Shown: piece after piece, positions 35,407 through 47,273 of the stretch
Layout: every line of letters starts with the position of its first letter
How positions within the stretch are numbered: position 1 is the stretch's first letter
Assembly (NCBI GenBank): GCA_009192285.1
Contig: CM018604.1
Coordinates: 2,046,001-2,110,000, forward strand
Reading direction: 5' to 3'
Source of the DNA: Morchella semilibera
Taxonomy: Eukaryota > Ascomycota > Pezizomycetes > Pezizales > Morchellaceae
DNA length: 64,000 nt
Position numbers and translations under genes: made by a program
Notes under the pieces: generated by a model
The model's database searches: none
What the model saw: the letters and a program-made list of their open reading frames with translations, nothing else
What the model was told of the DNA's origin: nothing

Positions 35407-36714
35407 TAGACAGGTGAGATTACCTTGAAGTACAAAGATCTGCTTAAATTGCACTAACGTACCTGCAATATGTAGCATTCTAGATGTGCCACCACGCTCG
35501 ATCACCAAGAACATGGTTCTTTTTATTTCAACATAGTCGATTAATTACTATATATATATATATAGCTATCCCCACTAGCATCACCGATAATACATGTGTG
35601 GTGGCCACCATACGTGTATCGTCAATATTAACTACATCACCACCCTCTAGTTAATTCTTTTAAACATCTTATTGTCATGTTCCTAGCTTGCTTCTAATAA
35701 TCATGTCTTGCCATTTCTTACCATTTCCTATGTTTATTTCTGGATGTATTTTTTTTAAATTTTTGGAATGTCTAGTCTAATTAAATTCGGCGTATATCAA
35801 CTTCACTTTTTTGTCCCTTCCGCACAATAATTAATATAGTGATTGATTGCTCTGCCGATTACCATTAAGCGATGGGAACTGGAACTTTGAGTCTACAACG
35901 TCGGAATCGAACGATATCAATAACCTGCAGGGATTCGTGCCAGACATTGAGCCGCACTTTATCTACACGTCGGCCCCCCCAAGTACCTACATGTATGTTG
36001 ACGGATCACACCAACGAGAAACAACCAAGCTCCTATTTAAACAGTGCCGTCAACTAATACCCAATGAGTGATAGTACGTGATGCCCATATTAGGACCTTA
36101 TGTACCTACATGTACGTTCCTACTCGCTACAGCTCAGTTAGTTGGTCTTTTTCTTTGTGTGTGTGTGTGTGTGTGTGTGTGCTTTTGCGTTGGCATGAAG
36201 CATTCAAGATCTATCGGAAAGCGGGGTAAATATAACTCTAAGGCCCATATTTTCTACCTACTCGATGTACGAGCGAGAGACCATGCACGCTAGAAGCCAA
36301 TATTAAATTTCTTCTAACACTGCTTTTCAGAATATAGCCAACTCATCACGATCCTTGGGACTCGGTGGTTACAGGTGATCATATTGGCTCAGCCCCGTCT
36401 GCACCCAGGGGCCTTTTGAAATTGTTTCAGCCTTGTTGACATGTTCATGTATGTACCTATGTACCTAAACAATTGCTAATCGTTGAAGATGCCCCAAACC
36501 TCCAATGTATCTGTTGTCGCTGGTGTGGGAATCTTTTATCCCAGTCAGCCCAAGAATCAGAACCGTCAGAACCTACTCAGTCTAAGCCAATCAATCCGGA
36601 GTTGATATTCTTTCCGGTACATACTAGCTAGGTAATTTACTTCTCGGCTTGGCCTTGTCTAAGTATGCACCTGGTGCATACATAGCCTTTCAAAACGACA
36701 CATACAATATCACA
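35407..36714. other. Intergenic 3' of the NLR gene
   Basis: No gene recognised. Contains a (TA)n tract near 35552-35565, a (GT)n microsatellite at 36157-36181, and TACATGTA at 35988 and 36107, both preceded by GTACC. Confidence 0.45.
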
Positions 36715-37230
36715 TCACTCCATGCTTAGCAAGGCCGGAATTACGGTTCTAGCACTACCCCTATTATTCGTCCACTCGACCACCGCCAGCACAGCGGCCA
36801 CAGATGCAACAGATTCAAAGGTGTCCTGGAGAGCCGAGCCCAAAGAATGAGGGTCGTTGGGAATTCTTCCGAGCTGTCTCTCCACCCCCACTGCCTGGTC
36901 CGCGATGATGTTATGCCTTTTCGGCCCCAGAACCAGTTAATGGGTCCGCATATATCCAAAGTAAGCAAGCAAAAAAAAAAACTTCATAAGGTGTTCTGCG
37001 AGAAGCGGAAAGTTGGTCGAGCTAGCGCGGGTGATCCATTTGGCCTCGAGGGTGCCTTTTTTGTGGTCATGGGAGGCTTCTCGGAAAGGCCGATGGATTA
37101 CGACGGTGAATAGGCACTCGGACTTGATAGATACCCAAAAATTCATGCGATTAGTACCAGCGAGTACGAGTGGTCCATTGCCCAACGGGGTTAACAGAAG
37201 ACTAATCCGATCGTGGTAAAGTGGATGCGC
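36715..37230 (-). CDS. Hypothetical protein, 5' exon(s) not found
   Basis: Upstream exon about 37228 to 36983 (HPLYHDRISLLLTPLGNG ... NFWVSIKSECLFTVVIHR ... STNFPLLAEHLM), intron 36982-36917 (66 bp, starting GTTTTT with a long T run, ending AAAAG), then exon 36916-36715 (HNIIADQAVGVERQLG ... LQDTFESVASVAAVLAVVEW ... IPALLSME, stop TGA). The phase fits and both exons have ordinary protein composition. The start codon must lie further upstream, since a TGA precedes the first exon. No domain recognised. The second exon is antisense to a short plus-strand frame (36721) that would begin with a signal-peptide-like stretch; only one of the two is likely to be real. Confidence 0.5.
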
Positions 37231-37728
37231 TCATACAGCCTCTAGTGGCTCAAGCCTCAGGGAGTTATCGAACCAATCCCGCTATTTTCCCAGCTTGTTT
37301 AACTGGTCCACTCTTTAATTGGAGACCTGGAGTGCACGAGTCAATTCTCAGTATCCGCTTATGGTGCTCTGCATAGCATTGCATGGAGCAGTAGTTTTCC
37401 GACGCCAATCGAGCAGCTCTTATGGCGAATATCGTATATTTCTCTTCCTTCATTTTAGTAACAGTAGCTCTCAGTGTACGTTTAGTAGGCGGTATTATAA
37501 CGAGTACAGTCCTTGCAATATTATTTATCTATACACTACTATGTGGAGGCATTTAACCATCGAATGCTTCATCAGTCTCCAGCTTCTCCCAGTCAACGCC
37601 TAAGAGACAGTAGTTTGGGAAAGGATCTGGCCCCAAAGACTGTTAGATCTGATTGTGGGATTTGGGGGGGTGGTATGAGGCGCAATTTTGCTTTTTCTAG
37701 GGTGCCAATTTTCAGAGTAACAATTACA
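37231..37728. other. Intergenic or unresolved 5' part of the previous gene
   Basis: A minus-strand frame 37453-37265 could hold upstream exon sequence, but no joint in the right phase was found. Confidence 0.3.
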
Positions 37729-38007
37729 TTATATAATGATGCGGCTCCCCAAACCCCTCACTCCGCATCGGCCCAATTGTGAATCTGACAAAGCCTTTAT
37801 CACTCCATCCTTCTCCTCCTCACGCAAACACAACATGACCAACATCCCCGAGCCGTAGGGTACATTCGCCGCCAGCTTGCTCCCGGATAGCTCAGAGGTC
37901 TGCTCTCCCCCTCTCCACTCTATGCGCTGAAAACTCACAGAATAACGTACGCAACACCCGTCCCAGCCGAAGGGCCTCCCCTGAGTCAAAAGCTCGCCAC
38001 CCGCCAT
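37729..38007 (-). CDS. Small hypothetical protein (92 codons)
   Basis: A minus-strand ATG at 38007 opens a 92-codon frame (MAGGELLTQGRPFGWDGCC ... SGSKLAANVPYGSGMLVML ... EEEKDGVIKALSDSQLG). Composition is protein-like and the opposite strand is not open. No family recognised. It follows the small gene at 38262-38095 on the same strand at 87 bp, and the two could be exons of one gene, though I found no in-phase joint. Confidence 0.4.
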   Translation of the reverse strand: MAGGELLTQGRPFGWDGCCVRYSVSFQRIEWRGGEQTSELSGSKLAANVPYGSGMLVMLCLREEEKDGVIKALSDSQLGRCGVRGLGSRIII

Positions 38008-38094
38008 GCTCTGTTATTCCGGTTTGGAGGAACGGCTGAAGAATGCTCACTGGCGCAGCTCCAGTGCGCCCTGAATGGGCTTCTTGTTCAGAAG

Positions 38095-38262
38095 TTATAG
38101 GAGCTCTCGGTATCGGTCAACCTCCGGGATACCCCAGCACACGAGCACTTCCCCAGCCGGAGTCTCTTCCGGGATGATGTGGACCTCCGTGTCCAGAAGG
38201 TAAGATTGGGCGGATAGCAATTGGGGAATTTGAACGGGGTCATGAGTGCTTCGAAAAGGCAT
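38095..38262 (-). CDS. Small hypothetical protein (55 aa)
   Basis: Minus-strand ATG at 38262, TAA at 38095. The product starts MPFRSTHDPVQIPQLLSAQS and continues YLLDTEVHIIPEETPAGEVL then VCWGIPEVDRYRELL. The regular alternation of charged and hydrophobic residues and the clean start and stop favour a real small protein or terminal exon. Function unknown. Confidence 0.4.
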   Translation of the reverse strand: MPFRSTHDPVQIPQLLSAQSYLLDTEVHIIPEETPAGEVLVCWGIPEVDRYRELL

Positions 38263-38394
38263 GCACCCGAGATATCATAACAAACATTATTCAGGACCGG
38301 TCCCGAGGCTTCCCATCTTAATCCTAACACAATCCACGGCCCCGACTCCACCAATTAATCCAAAACAGCCTACTAGTGCCCCAAAGCAGCAACA

Positions 38395-38864
38395 ATGAGC
38401 ACCGTGACGACCCCCTACGACGTCCCCTTCACCATCTAAAACAGAACGGACACGGCCATGACCGGGGGCTCTGAAGTTTACCACCGGAAGTCTCATCGGA
38501 CAGCTACCGCCTACGATACCCGCAGACTCCTCCTCTCAGGCCGTACAGATCGGTGCCAGTAGCTCTCTCTCGGTATCCCCGTAAGTGTTTATGTATATTC
38601 TAACTCTCTCCCCCCCCCCCTCTCTGGTCCATTGCAGGCAACGAAAGTAGCGACGGAGTAGTCACCTACACGGTTAGCCCAACTTTTACGCTCAAGTTCC
38701 TGCACACCTCATCCGAGCGCTCGGCATCAGCTTTACCCGATAGCGCCGTCTTGGCCGAAGTTTCGGGATATAACCCCTCATTGCTTGGTGCCCCCGTTGA
38801 CCTTTTACCTGGTGGACTCTCACTGGAGTGCGTGATGGCTTCGTATGCCGTTAATCGAGAATAG
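38395..38864 (+). pseudogene. Small beta-rich protein gene, disrupted
   Basis: An ATG at 38395 opens a frame that stops after 14 codons. Protein-like sequence then continues in shifted frames to an intron at 38581-38637 (57 bp: GTAAGT donor, C-tract, TTGCAG acceptor). A 75-codon last exon ends at TAG 38864 with regular beta-strand-like alternation (GVVTYTVSPTFTLKFLH). At least two frame changes and one stop are needed, so it is most likely decayed. The general pattern (short polar beta strands, no signal peptide) resembles small secreted or cytosolic beta-sandwich proteins of fungi, but I could not assign a family. Confidence 0.4.
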
Positions 38865-40330
38865 AGGGCTGTGTTTGCGGTAGAGTGCGGAGATGCATAT
38901 ATGCTTCTTTGGGCGCCTGTCCCTTTCTTTCCTCGTCTTGTTGCTCGCCCGTCATGCTTTCAGTGCAAAGTAGGTTATCCATTGGCTTGAGAAATTGAAC
39001 ATCCCTATCGTGCAGAATGTGATATTGTCATCGCGAAATGAGCTCAGTTAGACCAGCGCTCCCACAAACATCGTTGACTGCTCAACTAAATGAAGCAAGA
39101 CAAGATTCCACACCCCTTAAAGAAATCCCGTCGTCACCAGTGCCCCTAACCCTATCAAACCTAACCCACACAACCTCGGCATCCCCGGAAAACATGACAA
39201 CGAGTGATGCCCGGTGACCACCGCCATCCACCTGGCGAGCGGAACGTGAGTCCTGATGCTGCCTGGGGTTGAAAACTCATTTCGTCCGAGATCGCCCCGC
39301 GACCGAGTTTAGGCAGAACGGGTGGATGTGGATATATGGTCATGGATGCCATGGCGGGGTGCAGATATGGCGGAGGTGCCAAGGTCGGTGCAGGTACGAG
39401 ATGGAGATTAGCCTATGGATATGCGCAGGGGTGATGTATATAGAGAGCGGTTTCATAGAATCTCGTAGTAGAGGAGGTTTCTAGGTTGGTATTAATCTCT
39501 TGCTCGTAGGGCGGGGGTTGTGTAAAGGTGGTATCAGTTGCGGTAACAAGTATATGTGTAGCAAGTGGTGGGGTTTAACTTGCTGGCACAGAGGAGAAGA
39601 AGAAGAACTGAAGAAGGGGAAGAGGAAGACAGTCCTTATAATAGCTGATGGGGGAGCAGAATTAAGACAGTTAACCTCATTAATTTATCTATTTTGTCAT
39701 TGGATTCTATTACAGCTTGAAGTCGCATCTACCCAGCAGATAAGTATATTGCCAAACAGGACAAACCAATTGGCCAACTGCCAGTATATACATCATGAAG
39801 TATATATCTACAGGACTATTATCAATAATGCAGTAGAGTAACCACATCTCTAGCTATAGCCATGGGAACATTCAGGGAAGATTCTCTGACTATTTCCCAT
39901 TTATCCATACGAGTTCATAATCCCCGGAACTGTACAAAGGATAGCATTAACGCGAAACAAACAGTTCCTCAGCTGGGCCCATAGAATTAATATAATTTGT
40001 TATAATACTCCGAATCCTGGGGAATAAGGTTATTCCTTTTATCCACGCGAGCATGGGAATCAAGAATCAGTACCGGCCATTCGCCAATTAAGTGTCTATG
40101 CCGGCAAAAATCGTTACAGAGAGGCCCCATCTCGGTTATCACCCCGGAGTCGAACAGTTAGGGTTACCAAGGTTCAAGGATCAGAACCCAGGTACCGGTT
40201 AAGCTTATGCTTGCAATCCAACAAAATATGTATATATAATCATTTCTCTAAAGATCTCCGACTCCCACCCCGCCTACAGTCCGCTCCGATACTCCGAAAC
40301 TCTCGGTTCAATTTCCTCCTTTACACATGA
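38865..40330. other. Intergenic upstream of the GH43 gene
   Basis: No gene supported. Frames at 39161-39382 (minus) and 39500-39841 (plus) have no domain, splice logic or coding bias. Confidence 0.45.
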
Positions 40331-40336
40331 TATAAA
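40331..40336 (+). promoter_or_regulatory. TATA-like box of the GH43 gene
   Basis: TATAAA lies 75-80 bp upstream of the ATG at 40411, a usual distance when the leader is short. A second out-of-frame ATG at 40358 lies between and might act as an upstream start. Confidence 0.4.
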
Positions 40337-40410
40337 TCAGCCCTTCCCCCGTTCACCATGGATTTCTTTCCTTCTCACCGTCAATCGCCGCCGTCGCCGC
40401 CCCCGTCGCT

Positions 40411-41593
40411 ATGCAGCTTCTCACCTTCTTCACGGCCGCCCTCGCTGGCCTGTCCTCTGTCGCCAGCGCCGCCAGCTTCACAAATCCACTCAAAAACCCC
40501 AATGGTAGTGACCCGCACATTGTCTATACTGGCGGTTATTACTACCTCACGACCACTACATGGACCAACATCCAACTGACGCGTGCCACTACAATCGCCG
40601 GCCTCAGGACCGCCACTCCCACCGTCGTATGGACCGACAGCACGACCAGCAGAGCCGGAAACTTCTGGGCGCCTGGTAAGTAGCTAGACAGTACTACTGC
40701 TTCATTTTGGTATGGTTGAAAGGATATCTCGCTGACAGAGAAGGTAGAGCTCCACTGGATCGACAACAAGTGGTGGATCTACTATACCGCTGGTACCGCC
40801 GCCTGCTGTGACAACCAGCGCCAGCACGTCCTTGAGGGCGGTACCACCCCGCTCTCAGGTTACGCCTACAGGGCGCGTCTCTCTGCTGAATGGGGCATTG
40901 ACGGAACTATTCTCCGTGTCGGAACAAGCATGTACCTTGTCTGGAGTCGCTTCAGTCCTGCCGGTCTGCAGAGTTTGTACATTGCCCTCATGAGCAATGC
41001 GTACACCATTGGAACACCGTACTTGTTGAGTCAGCCGACAAACAGCTGGGAGGTTGTGGGTGGAGCCGTTAATGAAGGGCCTGCAGCCATGTATTGTAAG
41101 CTATCTCTGGCCATGGTCTTTTTTTGGTATATGTGGGTTAGGATTAGGACATAGCTAATTACGGGTGGTTTGTTTCATAGACGGTGGAAAGACGTACCTT
41201 GCCTTCAGTGCTAGTTACTGCTGGACCGCCAGCTACCAGCTTGGCCTGCTCACATGGAACGGCGGTGACCCGCTGCTGGCAAGCAGCTGGGCAAAGACAG
41301 GCCCAGTCTTTAGCAGCGCCAATGGCAACTACGGTACTGGCCACAATGGGTATGCATAAACTCTCTCGCTCGTTGCATGAACAGAAGCTGACTCAATTGC
41401 CTGACATAGATTCTTCGTGAGCCCCGACGGAAGTGAGATCTGGAACGTCTACCACGCAACCTCTGCGAGTGGGGGAGCGTGTGATGGAAACAGGTACACT
41501 ATGGCGCAGAAGGTCAACTGGAGTAACAACGTCCCTGTCTTTGGCTCCGCACCGAGCTTGTCCACCACCATTACTGGACCCTCGGGCGAGTAG
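40411..41593 (+). CDS. Secreted GH43 family glycoside hydrolase (arabinofuranosidase/arabinanase type)
   Basis: Four exons, 40411-40675, 40748-41095, 41181-41349 and 41410-41593, give 321 residues. Introns begin GTAAGT, GTAAGC and GTATGC. The first acceptor was placed at 40747 because it restores the conserved NFWAPELHW. Residues 1-20 form a signal peptide (MQLLTFFTAALAGLSSVASA). The five-bladed propeller carries the family triad: base Asp34 in GSDPHIVYTGG, pKa-tuning Asp140 in EWGIDGTIL, acid Glu198 in AVNEGPAAMYY. GHNGFFVSPDG near the C-terminus is also typical. Closest in style to GH43 subfamily 26 exo-alpha-1,5-L-arabinofuranosidases, which release arabinose from pectin side chains outside the cell. 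No carbohydrate-binding module. Apparently intact. Confidence 0.9.
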
Positions 41594-42874
41594 ATTGTAT
41601 ATAACATATTAGCAGTTGAAATTACACATTTTTTTTCTCTCTCTGGTGGGCTAGGTCGTAGTGTGCTTACAGTGGTTACTCGGAAGAGTATCCTTGAGCT
41701 ATCTGTGAGGGTGAAATGCGAGTGATGTCTATGACGAGTTATCTCTTGGTTGTCCCAGTAATCCTCTGGTTGTATACTAATATGAACAGTACTTGCATTG
41801 ATGACCAAAACTATCAGAGGGGGGGGATATATGCCTTCTTCTCTAAATACGCTCTTTTGAGTTGACATGATGGCCTTACTGCGTAGTATTCTCATAACAG
41901 GATACGTATACTACTTGCACTAGCTGTAGTTCCCGGTAGAATGAATTACATGTAGTATATGGATTTATCTTTGCAAGAAAAGGCTTCGGAAATCCCACTT
42001 CCCAAACCATGTAGTGCACATGTCCGCGGTCAAGATTCTGTTTTTATCAAACCATTAATCGTATGCACCCCCTAGGCTATAACGAAATAAGTAAATAGAA
42101 AGAAAAAAAAAAGGAGGAAAAAAAACCTCTAAACATATATATTTCTGGTCAAAAGACATCAATATATACGCACCCTCTCCGACTCGATATCCTCCAAGCT
42201 ATACCCTCAACACATACAATGTACGTGTACCCACGCCTAGCCGCACCTCCGGCCACATATCACCCCGCCAAATAACATTGTTGGTAAAGACACATGCATG
42301 TACCCCTATAAATATCTATAGCTTGAAGCATATTACCATCGCCTATATCGTTCCGCCCTGGTTTCACGAAAAGGGTCAGGTGTGGGCGATGCATAGGAGG
42401 GATACATACGTACAGGTAGTTAATATATACAACATAGAGTACACACATATATATCCCACACAGTCCCCACAGCTCATCAACAACGAGTTATGAACATTTA
42501 CAACATGTTATCAACTATTCTCGTCACGCCTTCACTTCCCCACGTCGCCCCCCTTACAAAAAAGAGGCCAAGAAGTGAAATCGTCTCACAGGACAGCAAC
42601 AATAGAACGAAATTTACGTCATAGATCATCACTCGGTCACTTCAATACATTGCTTGCTCCCAACCCTGTAGCAAAGGAGGCGAGAGGCCAGGAGACGAGA
42701 GGAGAGGAGTAAACACCAACGAGATGTTTGGTAGCTAGTAAAGTCTACTCTATCGACAAGAAGCGGCAACAACACGACATATCATCAAACTACATATGCA
42801 GTACAAAAGAAACTTGATCACGCCCGCTAAAATACACTAATTACCGCCCATACCTAATCGCAACAAACAACCCA
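41594..42874. other. Intergenic between convergent GH43 and acyl-CoA-binding genes
   Basis: No gene supported. The minus-strand frame 41895-41449 overlaps the end of the GH43 gene antisense and is a shadow. TACATGTA at 41947. Confidence 0.5.
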
Positions 42875-44094
42875 TTACCTTCCTCCCCACCTCCACTTCC
42901 TCCACCTCCCCATTTCCAACAACCTCTCCCTCCCCCACCCCACCACTCTCCCCAGCGCCGCCACGGCCTCCCGATCCCCCCGTCTTCTCATCCACACCCA
43001 GAGAACACCCCACACAAGCACCTCCACCAAGACATGGCGTCCCAGCACTCCCAACGCCCACCAACACCACCCACGCAGCCTCCACCGCCGACGCGCCGCC
43101 GCATCGTCCTCCATACGCTCACGCAGCGCCGTCACCTCTGTGGACATCTTGGCGAGCGCCTGCTCGACACGCCGTCGCCACTTGCGCTGGTCCGCATCGA
43201 CGCCAGATTCCTCATCTTCCTCCTCACCAAAGGGGTTGGGAGAGACGAGGCCGAGGGTGGGGGGGTAAGTCTGGTGCGGCGGAGAGGCGGAGAGGGAGCT
43301 GTGATTGGACCTGATTTGGTCCCAGACGAATTCTAGCTCTGCGACAAGGTCACGGGCTTCACTGAGGGGGGAGCGTTAGCTACGGGGTATAAGCACAACG
43401 ATGGCAGGGGGGAGACTCACGGGGTAGCCGAGGCGTAGCGGTGCATAGTCTGTTCATATCAGAAGAATTAGCTATTATGGGGTTCCAGACGGAATGAGGA
43501 GCAGAGTGTGTGCTACGCTGACCGGGGCTGGTAGAAAAAGAGAACGGACCGCAAACCTCTATCAGCGTCGCAATGTACAGTCTTTTCGCCTCTGTCTTTG
43601 ACAGACCGCTCTGGGCATTCCACGCATCCCTAACCAGAAGCACATCCATTAGACTCCATAGCAATAACAATAATAACAGGCAGAGTAGAAGAATAGTAAC
43701 TCACCACTTTTCAATCTCTGGCCTCGACTCTGGTCCGTAATTGGTCGGCCTATCCATCACTCCCTTAACATCGCCCTCTGTATTTCCATAATCAGCTTCA
43801 CAACCAAGCACAACCGCACCACACACACACCCTTCCCCGGAATCAAAGAAACTAACCCATACTCTGCTTATACAGACCATAGAGCCTGAGCCTATCATCC
43901 GCCGGTGGACGCGCGCTCCCCGTCTTTGGAATCTTCCTGACCGTCTGCAGCGCGTGTGCAAAGACCCGGTCTGTGAGGCGCTCGCAGCTGTTAGTAACAG
44001 CTCTAGGTGGCGAAGCGTAGGAGTAGGAGTAGGAGTAGTAAGATGGGAGAGGAGGGAGGAGGGGGAGGATCTTCGTACCAACTGAGTCGGACAT
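42875..44094 (-). CDS. Acyl-CoA-binding protein with C-terminal membrane anchor
   Basis: Five minus-strand exons (44094-43863, 43777-43705, 43629-43557, 43449-43421, 43361-42875) join in phase to 297 residues; introns are 85, 75, 107 and 59 bp. The ACB domain spans about residues 41-125 with the binding-site landmarks RVFAHALQTVRKIPKTGSAR, LRLYGLYKQ, KGDVKGVMDRPT and WDAWNAQSGLSKTEAKRLYI. It binds long-chain acyl-CoA esters. The C-terminal half has an acidic linker (NPFGEEEDEESG), a coiled-coil-like stretch (QRKWRRRVEQALAKMSTEV) and a hydrophobic segment at about 234-260 (WWALGVLGRHVLVEVLVW) followed by basic residues, so it is probably anchored in a cytosol-facing membrane, as in the long fungal ACBPs linked to ER and peroxisomes. 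The Tyr/Ser-rich leader at 18-28 has no known role. Confidence 0.88.
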
Positions 44095-45875
44095 TGCTGT
44101 GGGGGAGGGGGGGGGGAGGAGGAAGAGGATGTCGAGGGGAAGAAGGACGTTGCGGTGATGGTTGTGGTTGTGGTGAGTGGATGGATGGATGGATGGACGG
44201 AATGAAACGGATGGATGGATGGTGATTGTTGATATGTAGTCCTGTGTATACTGTATATGTGTATATGTGTATGTCGTGTGTGTGTGTGGTGGTGGATGTT
44301 GTGGGGGGGATTGATTGGGTTGGATGGTTGTGGTGAGATTGGATTGGATGGTTGGAATGTATCGGGGGGGGGGGGGAGAGATACCACAGAGAAAGAACTT
44401 CTTTCCTCAGCTCCTTCTCTCTTCTGTGTGAGAGTGTATATGTGAGTACATCATATACATACTTAATTCTTACATGTAGTTCTGGACCGAGCCCGTGGAA
44501 GAGCCTCGGCACGTATATTGTAGATGTAGGTTATGCATAAGTGTATGCATGTATAGTAAACAGTAAGGGGTCGCTGTATTGTATGCACGGGTGACTAAGC
44601 CACCCACCCATAACTCTTCCCTCCAATAGATTCCCAGCGAGTACTTTAGAACAAAACGAATCGAACCAATAACTTCATATATATACATGTAGGTACATAC
44701 ATGTAGATCGTTGATCATCAGATCAAATTCAACGGGCGGGAGGGAGGGAGAGGGAGAGAGTGGGGTCGATCGAGGAGAGTGGGGGAGGGATTATATCATA
44801 TCATGTCACCTGGGCCACAACCGACAGGACAGGATTTCGATTCTATCTACAGCAGCAGTCGCGTTCATATATCGTTCTCGTTACCCCTCCCCTCCTCCTA
44901 CACAGTTACTACTACTACTGTACCCAGGGTACATGTGTACATGGATTCTCACTAGGAACCCAAACACAATACTCATAAAACACGCCGCACAATCATTGAC
45001 ACTCGCTAGCTCCACCGACCCCACGGACCTGAACGTGGCACCTGCGTCTGCCCGCAATTAATTCCACTCCATTACACTCCACTGGTACCAGGGATAAGCT
45101 TAATTTACGGTAGAGAACATCACTCCATCTCCAATACCAGCCCCCAGCCATCATATCACTCCCACTCACAGATCAACCTCACCTTAAAATACCCTTTAGC
45201 CCTTGTTCCAGGGCCCAGACCATATATATATATATATATTCACGTATGTACACACCACCCCATGAACAAAGCTCGACCCTCCATGTGAAACCTCCTCACT
45301 CCCCCATTCCACATGTGCATGACGACCTTTACTCTAGTAGAACACAGCATCCGAAACCCCACCCCACGGTATGAGACAAAGGCGCCCGGACACTGGCAAG
45401 ATCGTCCTGCACACACACACACTCCTTACCTGGGACCTGCATACGCACGGCGCCCCCCCCCCCCGGACGGGCATTACCGTTCGAGACATGCTTCAGAGCA
45501 CCTACCTTGATACTACTACAATTAAAACAAAGATACAGTACACATCTATTCATATCATAACTGTCCATTTCATTGACGTCACTACTTTTTTTAAAACTAA
45601 ACTCATCCCCTTCATTACCTCACATTACTCCATAACACATCAGATACCATACCCTGTACACCAATGCCCGTGCTCCCACCACGTTACCAAGAGACAAATC
45701 GAATCGAACAAAGGGAATAGGCCAACACACACACAAGGAAACAAAATAACGCTTACAGGACCACCAGTAACCCCCCCACCCCCCCACCCTCTCCACAAAC
45801 ACCATCACCACCGTCTAACTAGATCCACCTACCTACCATACCTACCAACCCATTCACCCACCAGCACCTCCCCAC
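44095..45875. other. Intergenic, rich in microsatellites
   Basis: 5' region of the acyl-CoA-binding gene. Contains (GATG)n, (GT)n and G-tract repeats at 44180-44380, a (TA)n run at about 45222-45239, C-tracts near 45452 and 45775, and TACATGTA at 44471, 44684 and 44698. Long frames here are low-complexity artefacts. Confidence 0.5.
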
Positions 45876-47273
45876 TCAGGGAGATCCTTCATGCGCGCCA
45901 CTCCTCTTCCTAAAGTTGAAGCCCCAGTCCCCCTCCCCCTTCGCCTCTGGCTGCAAAGAACTACTCGTACTTCTCACCATCTCCGCCGCTGGGGGCGCAC
46001 CGTACAAACTGCTCGCGCCACTATCCATCCTCTTCGGCAGCGACGGCGCCTTCAGATTCCCCCAAGTCTTCTTCCCCCTACGCACGCTCCTAACGCTATC
46101 GCCGCTGCTCTCGACCGTGGCCGTCGCAGGCTTCTTCGTCTCTGTTGGCAGTGATGGTGGTGCATCGTAGACGGGTCCACCGGCGGGATACAGATGACCG
46201 GTTGCTGGGTAGAGGCTGTGGCGTGCAGTCTTGGAGGGTACGGGGACGTTGGTGTAGTATGCCGAGTCGCGAACGGAGAGGTCCGAATTGCGGGTAGTTA
46301 GGAAGGGAACGGCTTTGGAGATCTCGGGCATGGAGGGGGCTGCAGCGTTCGCTGTGGGGTCGCTCAACCGCTTGTTGAGGGGTGTGTAAGCAGCCGATTC
46401 CTTCTCGTCTACGAGGAAGGGGTTCTGGTCGGCGGAAAGGGAGGCAAGGTGGCGGAAGACGCGGATGAGGTAGAGAGTGACGAGGAGAGAGAAGATGGCG
46501 AGGCCACTGGAAGGAAGAGGGGTGTTAGTTGCTGATGAGATTGAGGGTGTGGGGATGGAAGAGAGCTTACCCGGAGATGCAGGCGACAAGGAAGACCGTC
46601 ATGAAAATCTTGGAGGCGGCGTCACTGCTGTTGAAGATTGTGTCCCATGCTCCACTGGTGACGCCTTGGTGCTGTCTGTAGCTGAGGATTGCGATGAAGG
46701 AGTAGAACGAGATGATGGCAATGTCCACGACCGAGGCAAAGAGGAAGTAGCTCACACTTGACTTTGGTGTACGGACGCGGTCACTACAAGCTACATGGTA
46801 GATGTAGTAGACGATATGGAAGATGGCCACCGCCGGCTGTAGCGGAAACATCATGCATCCGGTTAGTTTAATTCTGGAACCTGCTGCTGCTGCTGCTGCA
46901 ATGGAAGGGATGGAACACATACCGGAACACGACAAACCCACCCCGTGATATCATCCAGCTTCCTTACAAACATCATACACAACAGCAATCCCATCGCCCC
47001 GAGCAATTGAAACGCCCTCAGCGCTATGGCCAACACACGAACCCCCAATAGCGCCCTCCGAGTGATGGTATCTGCGTTTGCACGTTCTGCCCGAGCGATC
47101 TTTGCGTTTGTGCTCTGGTCGAGCTGGACATAGGGAGCCGCAGGTTTAGGTTTAGCGATCATTGGAGACTCTGATTGCTGTGAGAAACGCTTTGGGTTGA
47201 AGGTATTGAGGTCCTCGACGCTGTTGAGGCCTGGGTTATTGTAGGGGAGGAATGGACGCGTGGGGGGATTCAT
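45876..47273 (-). CDS. Four-TM integral membrane protein, fungal hypothetical
   Basis: Exons 47273-46923, 46836-46571 and 46506-45876 give 415 residues. The introns start GTATGT and GTAAGC; the first has a CTAAC branch 18-20 bp before its CAG. The topology is a cytosolic Pro-rich N-terminus, TM1 at about 74-102 (ALRAFQLLGAMGLLLCMMF), TM2 at about 118-134, TM3 at about 142-167 (LFASVVDIAIISFYSFIAIL) and TM4 at about 192-222, then a 190-residue Ser/Pro-rich tail with KTARHS- and RSVRRGKK-type basic phospho-like sites. The four helices with small loops resemble MARVEL-type fungal membrane proteins. Cell location is not evident; plasma membrane or endomembrane is inferred. Intact, no close functional analogue recognised. 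Confidence 0.8.

Noticed and set aside
40358-40579. Upstream ATG frame overlapping the GH43 start
   Set aside because: Pro/Ser-rich shadow frame; the GH43 frame has signal peptide, introns and catalytic residues.
44003-44512. 169- and 228-codon minus-strand frames rich in Pro/His/Ser upstream of the acyl-CoA-binding gene
   Set aside because: They are microsatellite translations overlapping exon 1 of the real gene in other frames.
45371-45913. 180-codon plus-strand frame
   Set aside because: Thr/His/Pro-rich low complexity, overlapping the 3' end of the four-TM gene antisense.
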